Assembly: GCA_934047225.1 (NCBI GenBank)
Contig: CAKOHE010000089.1
Coordinates: 400,501-464,500, forward strand
Source: Ypsolopha sequella
Lineage: Eukaryota > Arthropoda > Insecta > Lepidoptera > Ypsolophidae
Length of the DNA: 64,000 bases
Reading direction: 5' to 3'
A program made the translations under genes and the position numbers. Below are positions 53,678 through 64,000 of this stretch, one piece after another (position 1 is the stretch's first letter; every line of letters begins with the position of its first letter). A model generated the notes under the pieces. That model saw nothing but the letters and a program-made list of their open reading frames with translations, had not been told where the DNA came from and did no database searches.

Positions 53678-54152
53678 TTAAGGGCCTTACTATTGCCAAA
53701 TGGGTACTTTCTAAAGCCTACTCCTCGTTTATGGCCAAACCAAAAATAATAAAAAAATGTATTATGAATAATCAACTCTTAGACAATATATGCAACAGTT
53801 TTCTTTTTCATACCACCAAAACTTCTACATGAATTTATTTTTTTACTGAATGGTGTTTTTTGACCTCAAATTCCTTACTGCTCCTGAGTGGCTTGGCCGA
53901 TTGAATTCATCTATGTTTTGATAAATAGATAAACTTTATAGCTATAAACATAACATAAGATTATTCAATCGAGCCATCACGTTCAAGTGAAAAGTATTAT
54001 TTTCAACTATTTCGCCCTATCAAGGACGCAGCGAGCGTCGTAACAGCCACTATGCATTGCGCGCTGATATAAACGTTATTTCAATGTCGTTTCCGTTGAT
54101 ATTTGTAGTGACAAATATCGAGCTGCTAATTTGGCGATGGTAATCGCCTTAA
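53678..54152. mobile_element. 475-bp TTAA-bounded element, copy 2
   Basis: TTAAGGGCCTTACTATTGCC ... GATGGTAATCGCCTTAA, the reverse of 23645-24119 with the same length. TTAA at both limits. Confidence 0.85.
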
Positions 54153-54667
54153 TGAATTATTTTGATTACGTTTTAACATGCCTATAGCTATTAAACGTTG
54201 CAACGCAGCCAGCGTCATAGAAACCCTTTTGCCGGGTACAACGAGGGGCGGCCATTTCAAATGATTATTTTAAACAATTTTTATAATTAGGTTTAGACTG
54301 TAAGAAATTTAATAATTTAGTAAATTTGGTTTCTTTTTGATTAAGGATTATTCCGTTTTATTTTTGTACGATAAACTTGTTAATTAACATTTTTAATTTA
54401 AATATTTATTGAATATATTAAATATATGTTGATACTTAAAGAAAATATTATGCTAATGGGTATTTTCACAGCTATAAAAAATATGTAAAATGAGCGACAG
54501 GCATCAAGCCTTCTTATATTTATTTGTCATCAGATTCTGAAGGTGAAACCAATATCGTGTAGACGACCTGACTGACAGTGACTGTCTCAACATTGACAGC
54601 CCTCGCGAAACTGCTACTATCCTGCACCTAACTAGTGGGTTCTGAGCAGAATCTGCTCCTAGATAGT
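54153..54667. other. No gene recognised
   Basis: AT-rich; a short segment (54550-54650) is GC-balanced but has no convincing frame. Confidence 0.35.
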
Positions 54668-54905
54668 AAGGTCAATTCAAATTCAAATAGTTTATTTTGC
54701 AAAGTAGGTATTTAAAATACACGTTTTACAAGTCAAAATTTAATCTTATATAAAAAAAATATATGTAATAAAATAATAAATGTACATGAACTAGATTAAA
54801 CAATATATATACGATTAAAATTATAGGTAAAATATATATTATACAAGGTGAAATCCAATCAACCGCCCGAACCCACACCGGAGACCCGGCCAGGGACCAG
54901 GGGGT
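54668..54905 (-). repeat. Retroposon 3' end with (TTTGAA)n tail, copy 3
   Basis: Reverse orientation: AATTCAAATTCAAATAGTTT ... GGTGAAATCCAATCAACCGC, CGGAGACCCGGCCAGGGACC. Same family as 28010-28283. Confidence 0.75.
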
Positions 54906-55315
54906 CTACCGCGTAATTCTCATTTTCATCAACATCAACTTGAGATTGAAATTTGTCGTGCGTGCGACGACGCCCGCCTAACATGCCATCTCTTTTGCAA
55001 GCGTTGAATTTCGCATGCATTTGCTTGAAGTTGATACAAATGAGAATTATGCGGTAGAGCCCCTGCTTTACACTTTTAATACTTATTTCCGTTCATTTTA
55101 CAATAAGTTTCAAAGCGTCCATAACCTGCAATATTATTTCTTATTTGATAATTTGATAATTTATTGAATGTATTTAATAATTTCACTAAAAATGTATTTC
55201 AAAATATAAAAGACCTTTCCTCTGTACGCCTTTTATTACAAATATCTCACATATTTTTCTTTATTTCTGGTCGGTTTTCAGATTAAGTCACGTATCTGAT
55301 TGAAAAAGTCAAAAA
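54906..55315. other. No gene recognised
   Basis: Mixed-composition DNA without supported features. Confidence 0.3.
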
Positions 55316-55375
55316 ATGTCTCCATTATTTGCGCGGCGTTGTGTGAGTGGAGACAAGGGGCCGCCTGTCGTTAAA
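55316..55375 (+). CDS. Candidate first exon, unrecognised
   Basis: AAAAAATGTC start context, then MSPLFARRCVSGDKGPPVVK, then a good donor AAA/gtatgt at 55376. No downstream partner was identified. The long frame continuing past the donor has no protein character. Confidence 0.25.
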
Positions 55376-56365
55376 GTATGTACCTATATGGAATATAGCT
55401 GTAATAATTATCGGTATAATGCGGAGTTATGGAGCGCCCCGGTGTATGGCGTCGTAAACGCGTCAGCATCAACGCTGCTTTATAGCGCTGGCCAGCGCTC
55501 GACTCGCGGATGTTCGTATCTGAACCCATTATTAACTGAAAATGCGTTTTATGCGCGCTATTAACGCATTATCTTTTATTTATAGAGTCCTGAGTCCTGT
55601 TCATTCCCTCGCTGGCTCTAATGAAGCCACAGCCCATTGCGCTGAATGACAATATTTGTGATTTAAAGTCAATAGTGTGACTATAATATCACACAACAAA
55701 ATTCTCATTTCATTGTTCTTTAAAAAAATAACTGCTTTTCATTCAATTTTATAAACATCTTGAGAAAACCATGACGTCAAACTTCTTGTCGTGTTCTTGT
55801 TTCCTACGAGTTTCGGTCGAGTAGGGACAATCTACAACGAACTTCTCTGAAGTCGAAGTGCGTGCACAATCGCCTCGAGGTGTTGTTGTAATGACCGGGC
55901 GGGGTGGGGGGGGGAGCTGATGAAGCACCGGCAGCATTGGATTCATTGACACTTCTGAAATTAGGAGAACCTGTCATTTTTGACATCTGTCAAAAAATCT
56001 ATAAAAAATATAATTGATAGATTCTTCCTTAGAGATCTATTTAGTGGGACCAAGACCTCATGATGCAGTTGTAGCTATCAGTGGGAATAAGTGATGGGAC
56101 CACGAGCCTTAAACTGGTGGGACCACGAGTCAGATACCAAATTTCCTCTTTGAATAGCCAGACTGTCTCTTTGGCCAAGATACATGATAGCTTTTGGGTC
56201 AATCAGACGAGCAAATAACTCTTTAAAAAGGAGCTTAGCATCTAGACCCCACCGCTCAAGGATCTCGATCCCAAAAAGCGCAAATATGCAGTCCCATCTA
56301 AGGGCTGCATACTCGCGCCTCTTGTTTCACTCGGCCGCAGCCGCAGCCGCACCGGCCCTGACAGT
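55376..56365. other. No gene recognised
   Basis: Contains a G-run (GGGCGGGGTGGGGGGGGG near 55897-55915) and an alanine-coding CAGCCGCAGCCGCA stretch, neither part of a supported gene. Confidence 0.35.
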
Positions 56366-57676
56366 TATACCTTGACCGTCCTAAAGTTGGCCTTTCCTAG
56401 GTTCGCGGGACGTAGGAGGGGGAACACGCTGGGTGCTTCCAATCTCGATCCACGACTTTCAACCCTCGAAAATTTTGTGGCGTGTTCATTTTATTACCTA
56501 ACATTATTGGGTAATTTATTCAGACTGCAATATTGGTAACAGATACCTGTATGTATTCTTGAATTTTTTTTGTGATTCCCATACCAAGTTTAATAAGAAA
56601 ACACAAAAATAAATAATTGATAAATATTTTTAGATTTTTTTTGCTATCATTACTATCATTACTATCTCAATCAGCCGAAATGTGTAGAGATCGGAACGAA
56701 TTTAGTCGAAGTTAAAAACGGAATAATTATTTTTGGTTGTGAGTACTTATGAGTCATGGGTTGAACATTTTGTTACGAGTTCAGAAGTACCCAGCGCTTT
56801 TCACGCGCATGTGCGCACGGATACACAAGGCATTTCAGTACCCGTTTCGTTGCTAAGCAACGCTTTGTTTTTAAATAGAGCTATGTGCCTGCCACACATT
56901 TTGTATACATGGATTTACCGACTCTGCGTAATAAAAAGTTAAACGATCAAGCAAAAATAATGTTATTATTGATGTAGCAAACTATTTTAAAAAGAAAAAA
57001 GAAGGAGGAGATGGCAAGTAATAATTTATGGGACTTGGGCAAAAAATTGTACCTTGTAATTTTATTTGTGAGACCTTTTTTAGTGTTCCGTACCCAAAGG
57101 GTAACCAACGGGACCCTATTACTAAGACTCTGCTGTCCGTCTGTCCGTCTGTCACCAGGCTGTATCTTATGTACCGTGATAGTTAGACAGTTTAAATTTT
57201 CACAGATGATGTATTTCTGTTGTTGCTATAACAAATACTAAAAAACACAATAAAATAAATATTTTAAGGGGGCTCCCATACAACAGACATGTTTTTTTTA
57301 CGTTTTTGTAGATAATCGTACGGAACCCTTCCTGCGCGAGTCCGACTCGCACTTGGCCGATCTTTTTTATTTTTTACCTCCTTGGAAGATGATTTTCTGA
57401 AACAAATCATTCTCAATTTCTTACCAAAAGGTTCAATACCAATTTCCATTGTTCTTTTTATCGTGTATATTTAAAAAATATAATGGGTATATAATATTGT
57501 GTTTCAGTGTATGTATACGTTTACTATTTATTATCAAACTCTCACACCATAGTCATATTTCTTAAATTGGTCTTTAGACACATCATAACTTGGAAATACC
57601 GTGTGTAACCGCGCGCACCCGCCCCCTTGCGTCCCGCAAAACTAGGAAAGGCCAACCTTAGGACGGTCAAGGTATA
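56366..57676. mobile_element. 1.3-kb TIR element
   Basis: TATACCTTGACCGTCCTAAA..GTTGGCCTTTCCTAG..GCGGGACG at the left (56366-56412) and its complement at the right (57631-57676), about 44 of 47 matching. The outer TACCTTGAC resembles the ends of the element at 30651. The interior holds the common moth repeat at 57078. Confidence 0.6.
57078..57366 (-). repeat. Common lepidopteran repeat, near-complete copy
   Basis: Minus orientation: CGGCCAAGTGCGAGTCGGAC, AGGGTTCCGTACGATTATCT, CATGTCTGTTGTATGGGAGC, CAGCCTGGTGACAGACGGAC, ending with the GGTACGGAACACTAAAAAAG equivalent. This is a high-copy moth repeat known from many species. Confidence 0.8.
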
Positions 57677-57689
57677 GTAAACCTGATGT

Positions 57690-57985
57690 GGGACTGACTG
57701 TGCTAGTGTGTCGGCACGCGTTGCTCTTGTTTGTATGTTTCCAGAAAGACCTAAAATCGTGTTTTGAATGATGGGAGGCCAAAATATCATTTGATTTACA
57801 TGATCCTGGCACCATTTTAAATCTTTTATTACATTATGTTTGATAAGTGTATATTATATCCTCACAAGTTATTTCTCCCCATGCGATTCTGTTGTAACCA
57901 ACATCATTAACGAATCTCTTAGTTAATACAACATTAACATTACATTCTACCACAAGTGGGTAGTGATCCGAGCAGCACAGAAAAT
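57690..57985 (-). pseudogene. LINE ORF2 remnant (endonuclease end and linker)
   Basis: From 57985 on the minus strand: CSDHYPLVVECNVNVVLTKR, FVNDVGYNRIAWGEITCEDI. SDHYP is the catalytic SDH motif of the APE-type LINE endonuclease. Further on, HHSKHDFRSFWKHTNKSNAC matches the linker before RT ('....FWK..NK'). A stop and shifts separate them; the RT is missing, cut at the TIR of the 56366 element. Confidence 0.65.
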
Positions 57986-58588
57986 AATTTATTTATTTAC
58001 TTACGAACAAAAATCCACAGCAAATACAGTAAGTAAACATTAACTAAATATTACATCAGCTAATAGTGCCAATAACGGACTCTACTATGCTAAACAATAA
58101 ATATACATGATTTTACACTAGGAACTAACTAACATGATAATCAATTTATATAAAGGCAATACTAAGAAAAAGACATAAGACCCTGTGTTTACTAACTAAA
58201 CTAGATATTGGTGTCGATTCAATGCCACATATCTGACGGGACCAAACCCAATTCAAGCGCTGCGTCCTTGTCATTTCAATACTGAAAGAAAACGACAAAA
58301 CAATAAACCAAGCCTAGTCTAGAGACAGGATGTGAGCATTACGTCGCTTATACTGAACATACGCTAAATATCTCATTTTTGTTTCATATTTATTTTATTT
58401 TATTTATTTTTAAAACATAGTGACCAGGATATGGTGATGGCACTGGAATGTGGAAACGGTAAACCCTCAATGGATAATTCACCTTATTTCCACGAAAATT
58501 TCTTTATCGCGGGTGGAGCCGCGGGCAAATGGTATTTATTTATGCTGGGTGTTAAGATGAAGTTGTGGAAGGAGAAAACTGGCAATAG
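57986..58588. other. No gene recognised
   Basis: AT-rich; TTTATTTATTTACTTACG at about 57989 may be a retroposon tail in minus orientation. Confidence 0.35.
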
Positions 58589-60021
58589 CCCAACAAACAT
58601 TTAGGCGCTACTGCGAGGGCTATAAAAGATCTATTAAAGCGCTCCTAAAGTCTTTCAGATGTAAATAAGCGATTAAACTAGAGTTAGAGCGTGCTCTAAC
58701 CCCGATATACCCCCGTATTAGGCATAACTTTTTACAGGCTTAGGTCCTTCAACGGCGATATGAAAGTGGTAAGAAATGGAATTAAGTTGTACAAGAGGGC
58801 TATGGAAGTGCTAAAGGGGTGATAAATACGTCTCACAGCGATACAAGAGTCGTACTATAGCCATGCCTAACTCTCATCATTTTAGTTTATTTCTTCCGGT
58901 GTTATTACGGCGCTAGTGGAGACCGAAAGTGCTATCCAAGGTCCAGAACGGCGATGAAAATGACTTTAAGTTATATTGCAGGTATATTAGTATCATTTAT
59001 AGTTCTCTGGGTTGTAGCAACACAATATTTATTTGAATAGGAACTCCTTAGGTTGTAAAACGTATTTTTCTCTGTACTTTTTACACACAGGTAAACAGAG
59101 TGACTCAATCAAGTTGATAAAGTGTTATTTTCAATGGTGGAATGGAAGCACTCTCAAAATATTATATTTATACTAGTGCACGTGTTAAGGATTAAACTAT
59201 CATTGCGAAGGTAAGTTTACTGTGAATATACATATACATTTTTATCTCAAAATTAAAGCGCCCATGGAATAACTTCTATTTACTAAAGTGTAACACGTAT
59301 TATATAGGTGTAATCTATGGTTTTTATGGAATTAATTCATGTTTCTTTCTATCTTCGATTCTATGCGTTACAGCATATCGGCTAAGGAACTTTCTAAGCA
59401 AATAACATCAAAATTACAATGAATAACTCAATTTTAATTTTTAAATTATTCACGTATAATGGCGGTGTAGGTTAAGCCCACGAGTAAGTGCGTTATAGCT
59501 TCTTAGTGTGTACTGTGGTCATGATTAGCGCTACTTAAGAACCCATACATGTATGGTAGTGTTTAAAAAGAATTTGATACAACCTTGACATTTAAAAGAA
59601 CTGTAATGACAACCTATAGCATCTAGTGTTAGAAGGGGTTTAATGAGCGCTATTCAAGAACTAATGATTCTAACAGACGCTGTTGTAGACTCTTGAGTGT
59701 TTAAGGAGTGATTGTTAGCGTCAATATAAATCTTGAGGAGGAATTAGGCGTCTATTATCTCTTTTATAGATCTTGCAGTTGTAAGTTTAGGTTGAAGCTA
59801 TAATACAAGATGCTTTGCTTGCATTATGGCAATTGGAATCGCTACAATACAACTTTAACCTTATTTTGACGTTCCTTTAAACTTAGTATATCGCGCTGAG
59901 TGCTAATGTTGTTTAAATATCGCAAGTTTATCACCTGAAGCCATAAATATCGCTATTCTAACAACTTTTTACATCTTTAAGATTTAAAAAAGGTCTAATT
60001 ATCGCTAAAATGTTTGTTGGG
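58589..60021. mobile_element. 1.43-kb TIR element with subterminal motif arrays
   Basis: CCCAACAAACATTTAGGCGC and (rc) CCCAACAAACATTTTAGCGA. The interior is dotted with GCGCTA, AGCGAT and GCGATA words in both orientations (for example 58601, 58653, 59528, 59648, 59950, 60001). The plan of a short CCCAA-starting end followed by scattered subterminal words parallels the Mutator-like element at 46737. No coding sequence and no clear target duplication. Confidence 0.6.
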
Positions 60022-60086
60022 AGTTCTCGTCCATACGAACAACTTTTACAATGAGACCAACACTCGATTGATGAAAAAAAGGCGCT

Positions 60087-61927
60087 GTGAATCCCAAAGG
60101 GGGACTTTTCGATTTAAGTCATTTAATTAAGAAACATCAGCATCGTCTGTTACTTGGGAAAAATCAAACTCGTACTACACAACAAAGAAGGAAAGTTAAG
60201 AAAAATAAAATAACTAAAGTGGTTTTGTGTAATAAGAAGCGAACAGAAGCAATACCGAACATTCATAGTCTTCATGACTATGACATTGATTCTGAGGAAG
60301 ACGAAGAGCAGCAGAATAAAACAATCGTCGTTGGTTATGACCATGTATACGAAGAGCAGCAGAATAAAACAATCGTCGTTGGTTATGACCATGTATACGA
60401 AGAATTCAGTCAGCAACCAGATGTTGTACTTAGTACTCAAAATAGAGAAATAGGTCCAAAAAAACCCGCCCAACATATTTTTGAGAAAAACAAGACATTC
60501 CTATTTAATCGCAATAATAGTGTAAGGATTACCCATGTTGGGATCTGCCACTTCTGTATGGAGAATTTGGACGAAAGTCTCAAGACGATGAAGTTTTCAT
60601 GGTTTTTCCACCTGAATTAACAAATGTTCAACAAACTAAACAATTCAATAATAAACATCATACCACGAACTGCTCAACTGGACAAGAAACAATGTCAGAG
60701 GTGATTGATAAAAATAGTAAATGGTGCAAAATGCAGCCATGTTTACAGATCATACACTTTGTCGCTTCTCGTCTAACGCAAACGCAAAGATATGTGATAA
60801 AAACTACAAAGTCAAAACACCAAATATTAAACAACAGGTAGGTATAGTAAACACAATAAATTCAATGCGTAACCGTGTAGCAATTGGTAAAGCGATTACG
60901 TACGCTCATTTGCCTACTGAGTCCAACATGCAACAAATCATCTACGACTATGATCTACAGACTATAGCTAAGAAGTGGTTGATGCAGTGCCTTCCAGGAC
61001 CACCAACCTGCTCCGCCCTCAACAATGTTCTCGTCACAGAACTAGAGTGTACTAAACTAGCCAAACATTGCTGTGGTAGTTCATTCATTGCCGGGTTCAC
61101 CGCGAATTGGTAAATGTTACATAAAAATGTTGCAAGTTGTAATTATAAATCTAACTGTGAACGTGATGGTTCACTTTAATATCGATGTCTAAATGTTGCA
61201 GTTCACCCCTGCAAGAATGTTTACTCAATCCCATCATCGGATGCATTCATACTTGGTTTGAGAGCGCTGGCAAGCATCTGAATTCTAAAGATATATCTTG
61301 TGGACATACCAATAGGTACACCTACAGTACAGCTCAACTTCTCTGGGCTACGACGACTGCAGTCGGCTGCGCATACGCTGTCAAACCTTCGGGTAACATT
61401 CGAGTTGCCTGCGAATTTTCACCGGGTGCTCCGTTTTACTTACAGACCGAACTTCACTGTGGAATCTTACCTAGCAGAGACATAACGCCAGGATTAAAAA
61501 TATTTTCTGATGATATCACTAAAATATCATTCGTCAAAAGTTACGGTCTGACATTAATTGAAAACTCTAATCGCATAACAAACATAACGCCTGCTAAACA
61601 CGGTAATCTGAGTGCTAAATGTGACGACACTGTCTGGGGCGTGGATAGTCTCTATCAAATTTATGAGCCAGGTTGGGGGAGGCAGTTTCAAAAAAAAAAA
61701 GAAGCAGAAATGGCACAAAAGGTTTTATTGCAAAATTAGTGACACAATACACATTTTCTAAATATGATGATTGTTTGTGCGCCGCAGGAGAGTCCATTTA
61801 TGAATTTGGTCCACCCGGCAGCCATTGTTTAGAAACTGCTAGGAATTTCCCGGCCTTGTGCTGCAATTTTCGGGATCCTTCACCAGTCTACAGGCTTGTA
61901 GCAGTTTTAGCACTTTATTTACACTAA
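60087..61927 (+). CDS. CAP/SCP-domain (antigen 5-like) secreted protein, frame-broken
   Basis: CAP proteins are secreted, cysteine-rich proteins with an alpha-beta-alpha fold; insect members have varied, mostly unknown roles. Exon 1 runs to 61109, intron 61110-61201 (GT-AG, phase kept: TG+T gives Cys), exon 2 61202-61927. A long basic/acidic N-terminal region contains a 51-bp tandem duplication (60305-60406). The CAP domain starts near 60740 (DHTLCRFSS), then VNTINSMRNRVAIGKA, LQTIAKKWLMQC; exon 2 has IHTWFESAGKHL, YSTAQLLWATTTAVGCAYAV and CEFSPG. The C-terminus (PVYRLVAVLALYLH) is hydrophobic, perhaps a membrane or GPI anchor signal. Three frame breaks sit at short homopolymers (near 60539, 60738, 61689). 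The start shown is a GTG; the true first exon with a signal peptide was not found. Confidence 0.75.
60305..60406 (+). repeat. 51-bp coding tandem duplication
   Basis: The 17 codons for EEQQNKTIVVGYDHVYE occur twice in a row with no base change seen in the copies, in frame, within the CAP gene's N-terminal region. Recent origin is implied. Confidence 0.85.
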
Positions 61928-62084
61928 TTTTGTACGACCTGTTTAGTGGGGGTTGTCAAACAAACAAATTTTTAAGTAAGAAGGAGATAATTTAGACTAC
62001 CTTAAAATGCAAAATTCAAAATTTTAATTCAAAATTTGCAATTCAAAATCAAATTCAAATTAAAATGCTTAAATGTTTCTGAAT

Positions 62085-62430
62085 TATAATATGTATAAAC
62101 GGGTCTACCGCAATCAAATTTTTTCTCCTTCTTACGACTTTTCTAGACAGTTGCATGTCTCGTGGTCTACGGGAAACTGGCAAGTATGGCGAGACGCGGA
62201 TGAGATGCAGTTGATGACAAAAGTATTTTCCTTCGACCCGCAAACACATTTTAGTCTTTAAAATAAATTGTTATCTGTTTCACGCAAGCAACACAACCTA
62301 TGACACAACACTCACAGTATCGGGACATGCGCTAAGAGACGAATCCCGCGATTCCAATTTCTCGATAACTGGGCTGCATGTGGGAGACAATTTTGAAACC
62401 ATCTTCCCGATTGATTTCGTAAAAAAAGGT
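62085..62430 (+). CDS. Unrecognised coding sequence, possibly glycosylated protein
   Basis: Two protein-like frames abut: codons to 62261 give MYKRVYRNQIFSPSYDFSRQ, WSTGNWQVWRDADEMQLMTK, VFSFDPQTHFSL; a shifted frame then gives NCYLFHASNTTYDTTLTVSG, HALRDESRDSNFSITGLHVG, DNFETIFPIDFVKK before a donor AAAAAAG/gtaaaa at 62430. One base fewer in the TTT of AGTCTTTAAAA (about 62257) would join them. N-glycosylation motifs NTT and NFS suggest an extracellular product. I do not recognise the family. It could belong to the CAP gene's downstream neighbour. Confidence 0.45.
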
Positions 62431-62635
62431 AAAAAATTTGATCGTGGTAGACTCAGTTATATATATAATATATATTATAATGTTTCTGAATTGTTTAATT
62501 TGCATAATTTATTTTTCATCAATCGAATAAATAATTAAAGCAAACGTTCATGTTTAATGTTAAATATATTTATAGTTAGTTTGGTATTTTTGGCGATTAT
62601 AGTTCTAAAACAGGCACTTGGGCAGTTCTGCAGTC

Positions 62636-62730
62636 TTTTTCTGTCCGACTGTCTGCATGCATGGTGCCTACTGTTGTTTGTCCGTCTGTTTGCATGCATG
62701 GTACCTACTGGTGTCGATTCAAATGTACAC
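62636..62730. repeat. Short tandem duplication, about 44 bp
   Basis: TGTCCG..CTGTCTGCATGCATGGTGCCTACTG and TGTCCGTCTGTTTGCATGCATGGTACCTACTG are imperfect tandem copies. Confidence 0.6.
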
Positions 62731-62902
62731 AAATACGACTTTACTTAACCAAAATTAGGTTAAGATCTTTGATGTTAAGATGTGTCAAATTACTTTTGCT
62801 ATTTGGAAAAACACAACCTTACCTATTTTGACAGAAGCAAGCTAATTTTTAGTTAGGTTAAATTAAGTTCAAAACAAAAAATTTTAGAAATATCAAACTA
62901 AG

Positions 62903-63064
62903 GTTGCGTTTTTAAACGCCGGCGTAAAGGTAAAAATTAACTGTCACCCGTTCCATAACCACTCCAGAGAAATAGAACTGTTCATAAACCTTGCCAGAAA
63001 TCTAAAATTCACTTTGGCAGTCTAAATTTTACATTTGTCCAGGCGTTTAGGAATGCTATCTAGA
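62903..63064. mobile_element. MITE family M, copy 3
   Basis: Left AAGGTTGCGTTTTTAAACGC, right GGCGTTTAGGAATGCTATCT; interior AAATTAACTGTCACCCGTTC shared with copies at 16360 and 28401. Confidence 0.7.
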
Positions 63065-63534
63065 AATGGACAAATTTCAGTCGAGACATATTTATGATTA
63101 AATTGTTAAATTGTTGATTTAATTGTTTCTTATAGATATATTTATATCTTTGTGGCAGCTTAAAAAGATTCATGCTGATCTTCATCGAATAAAGCCGCGT
63201 TTGCAAACTTATCTTCAAAATGCTTATTCCTGCTGCTACCACCCCTTATGAAATAAAAAACCGAAGCAGAATGGTCCATAGGGCGTCCATAAGGCGTACA
63301 TACGATGAATGTGTCATCAACTTTCCTTAATGAGCCGGGTTATACGGGTTACTTCAGGGACTAGGGAATTTTTTCGTTCACCGGGTTACATGAGGTGCGA
63401 GTGACAAAGAAGAAAGTAGACATTAATAGGAAAAGCTGGAAAGAGTGGCTTAATTAGCTTTGTCTGGAAAGAAAGAACTCCCAAGAACTTAGGGACTGTG
63501 GCCAGTTTGTCATACATAACATAACCAGAGTTTC
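63065..63534. other. No gene recognised
   Basis: No supported coding sequence; short frames only. Confidence 0.35.
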
Positions 63535-63710
63535 AACGATGGCTTTTCCAAGAAATTTCCTCGCGCCTATTCGACGCTTCTGGTGATCGGCGGGCTGGAG
63601 CCTACCTCGGACAACGGATTAGCCTCGCAATCCAACGAGGTAACGCCACCAGCCTGCTGGGGACCCTCCCCTGCGGCAGCGATTCAAACAATATTTTTTA
63701 TTTAATTTAG
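63535..63710 (+). mobile_element. Retroelement ORF 3' end fragment
   Basis: DASGDRRAGAYLGQRISLAI, QRGNATSLLGTLPCGSDSNN, IFYLI, stop at 63708. 'GD.RAGAYL.QRIS.A.QRGNA.S.LGT' is a C-terminus found on many moth retroelement copies. The exact clade is uncertain. Confidence 0.45.
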
Positions 63711-63821
63711 CCTATTTTTAATTTTATATTCTTTTTAGTTAGTATAAATTTTAAGTATTATTTATATTATGTAAGTTTCTTGTTAATAAAATTTTCCACT
63801 CGATATCAAAACTTAATAAAA

Positions 63822-64000
63822 AACCAGCCAAGACTCGCGTAGCTAGGGTTCAGTATTGTAGATGATACATTTAATTTTGTCATTTTTTGTCGTGAATTTC
63901 TCAAGCGCTTTATTTTTCCTGTAATCTTAACGTACGTAAACACATATTACCGTGATATTTTTCATATTTTTCGGTACACCAGTTTTGGAGATAAGGGGGA
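63822..64000 (+). repeat. Common lepidopteran repeat fragment
   Basis: AAACCAGCCAAGACTCGCGT, AGGGTTCAGTATTGTAGATG, ACCAGTTTTGGAGATAAGGG: the same segment as 19335-19515; runs off the window. Confidence 0.7.

Noticed and set aside
60087..60620. 177-codon frame as a complete separate gene
   Set aside because: It reads into the CAP-domain exon after a one-base shift, so it is better seen as the N-terminal part of that gene.

Overview
The window looks like a repeat-rich piece of a moth or butterfly (Lepidoptera) nuclear chromosome. The signs are an AT-rich background, GT-AG introns, remnants of many LINE families (RTE-like, CR1/jockey-like), a tRNA-derived SINE with the lepidopteran-type body, and several copies of the common moth repeat that carries 'CGGCCAAGTGCGAGTCGGAC' and 'AGGGTTCCGTACC' segments. 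Bacterial features (operons, ribosome binding sites, CRISPR) are absent. Most of the long open frames are transposon genes or artefacts of tandem repeats; the host genes are split into short exons.

Layout. 0-4 kb: single-copy-like DNA with a TTAA-bounded piggyBac-type MITE and a decayed tyrosine-recombinase exon. 4.13-11.49 kb: a nearly intact BEL/Pao endogenous retrovirus on the minus strand, with one 6.5-kb frame covering part of gag, protease, RT, RNase H, integrase and a fusion-type envelope. It is bounded by a 5-bp target duplication, but its two LTR-bearing ends are INVERTED relative to each other. 11.6-16 kb: palindromes, four tandem arrays (121, 28 and 50 bp units, poly-C) and LINE debris. 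16-25 kb: MITEs, a Tc1 element with TA duplication, and one copy of a 1.45-kb dispersed repeat.

25.4-30.06 kb (+): the 3' half of the host gene Gen (GEN1-type Holliday-junction resolvase, XPG family), recovered exon by exon. One exon is interrupted by a 550-bp block flanked by a 7-bp duplication. 30.6-41.7 kb: a TIR element holding a 49-bp minisatellite, LINEs, and a 2.1-kb fold-back element carrying a fragment of a multi-copy CXC-type transposon protein. 42.0-44.6 kb: a 48-copy array of a 54-bp unit with an 11-unit higher-order pattern. 45-54 kb: RTE LINE fragments, a 4.48-kb Mutator-like element with an 11-bp target duplication that cuts a LINE, and a second copy of the 475-bp TTAA element. 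56-60 kb: more TIR elements and LINE remnants. 60.1-61.9 kb (+): a host CAP/SCP-domain gene. 62.1-62.4 kb (+): unrecognised coding sequence.

There is no single pathway here. Two host genes (Gen and the CAP gene) sit in a transposon graveyard that also contains recent insertions. The frame breaks needed to read both host genes lie in short homopolymer runs, so assembly errors are as likely as gene death. The strongest novelty candidates are the inverted-LTR retrovirus, the interrupted Gen exon, the higher-order minisatellite and the 11-bp-TSD element.
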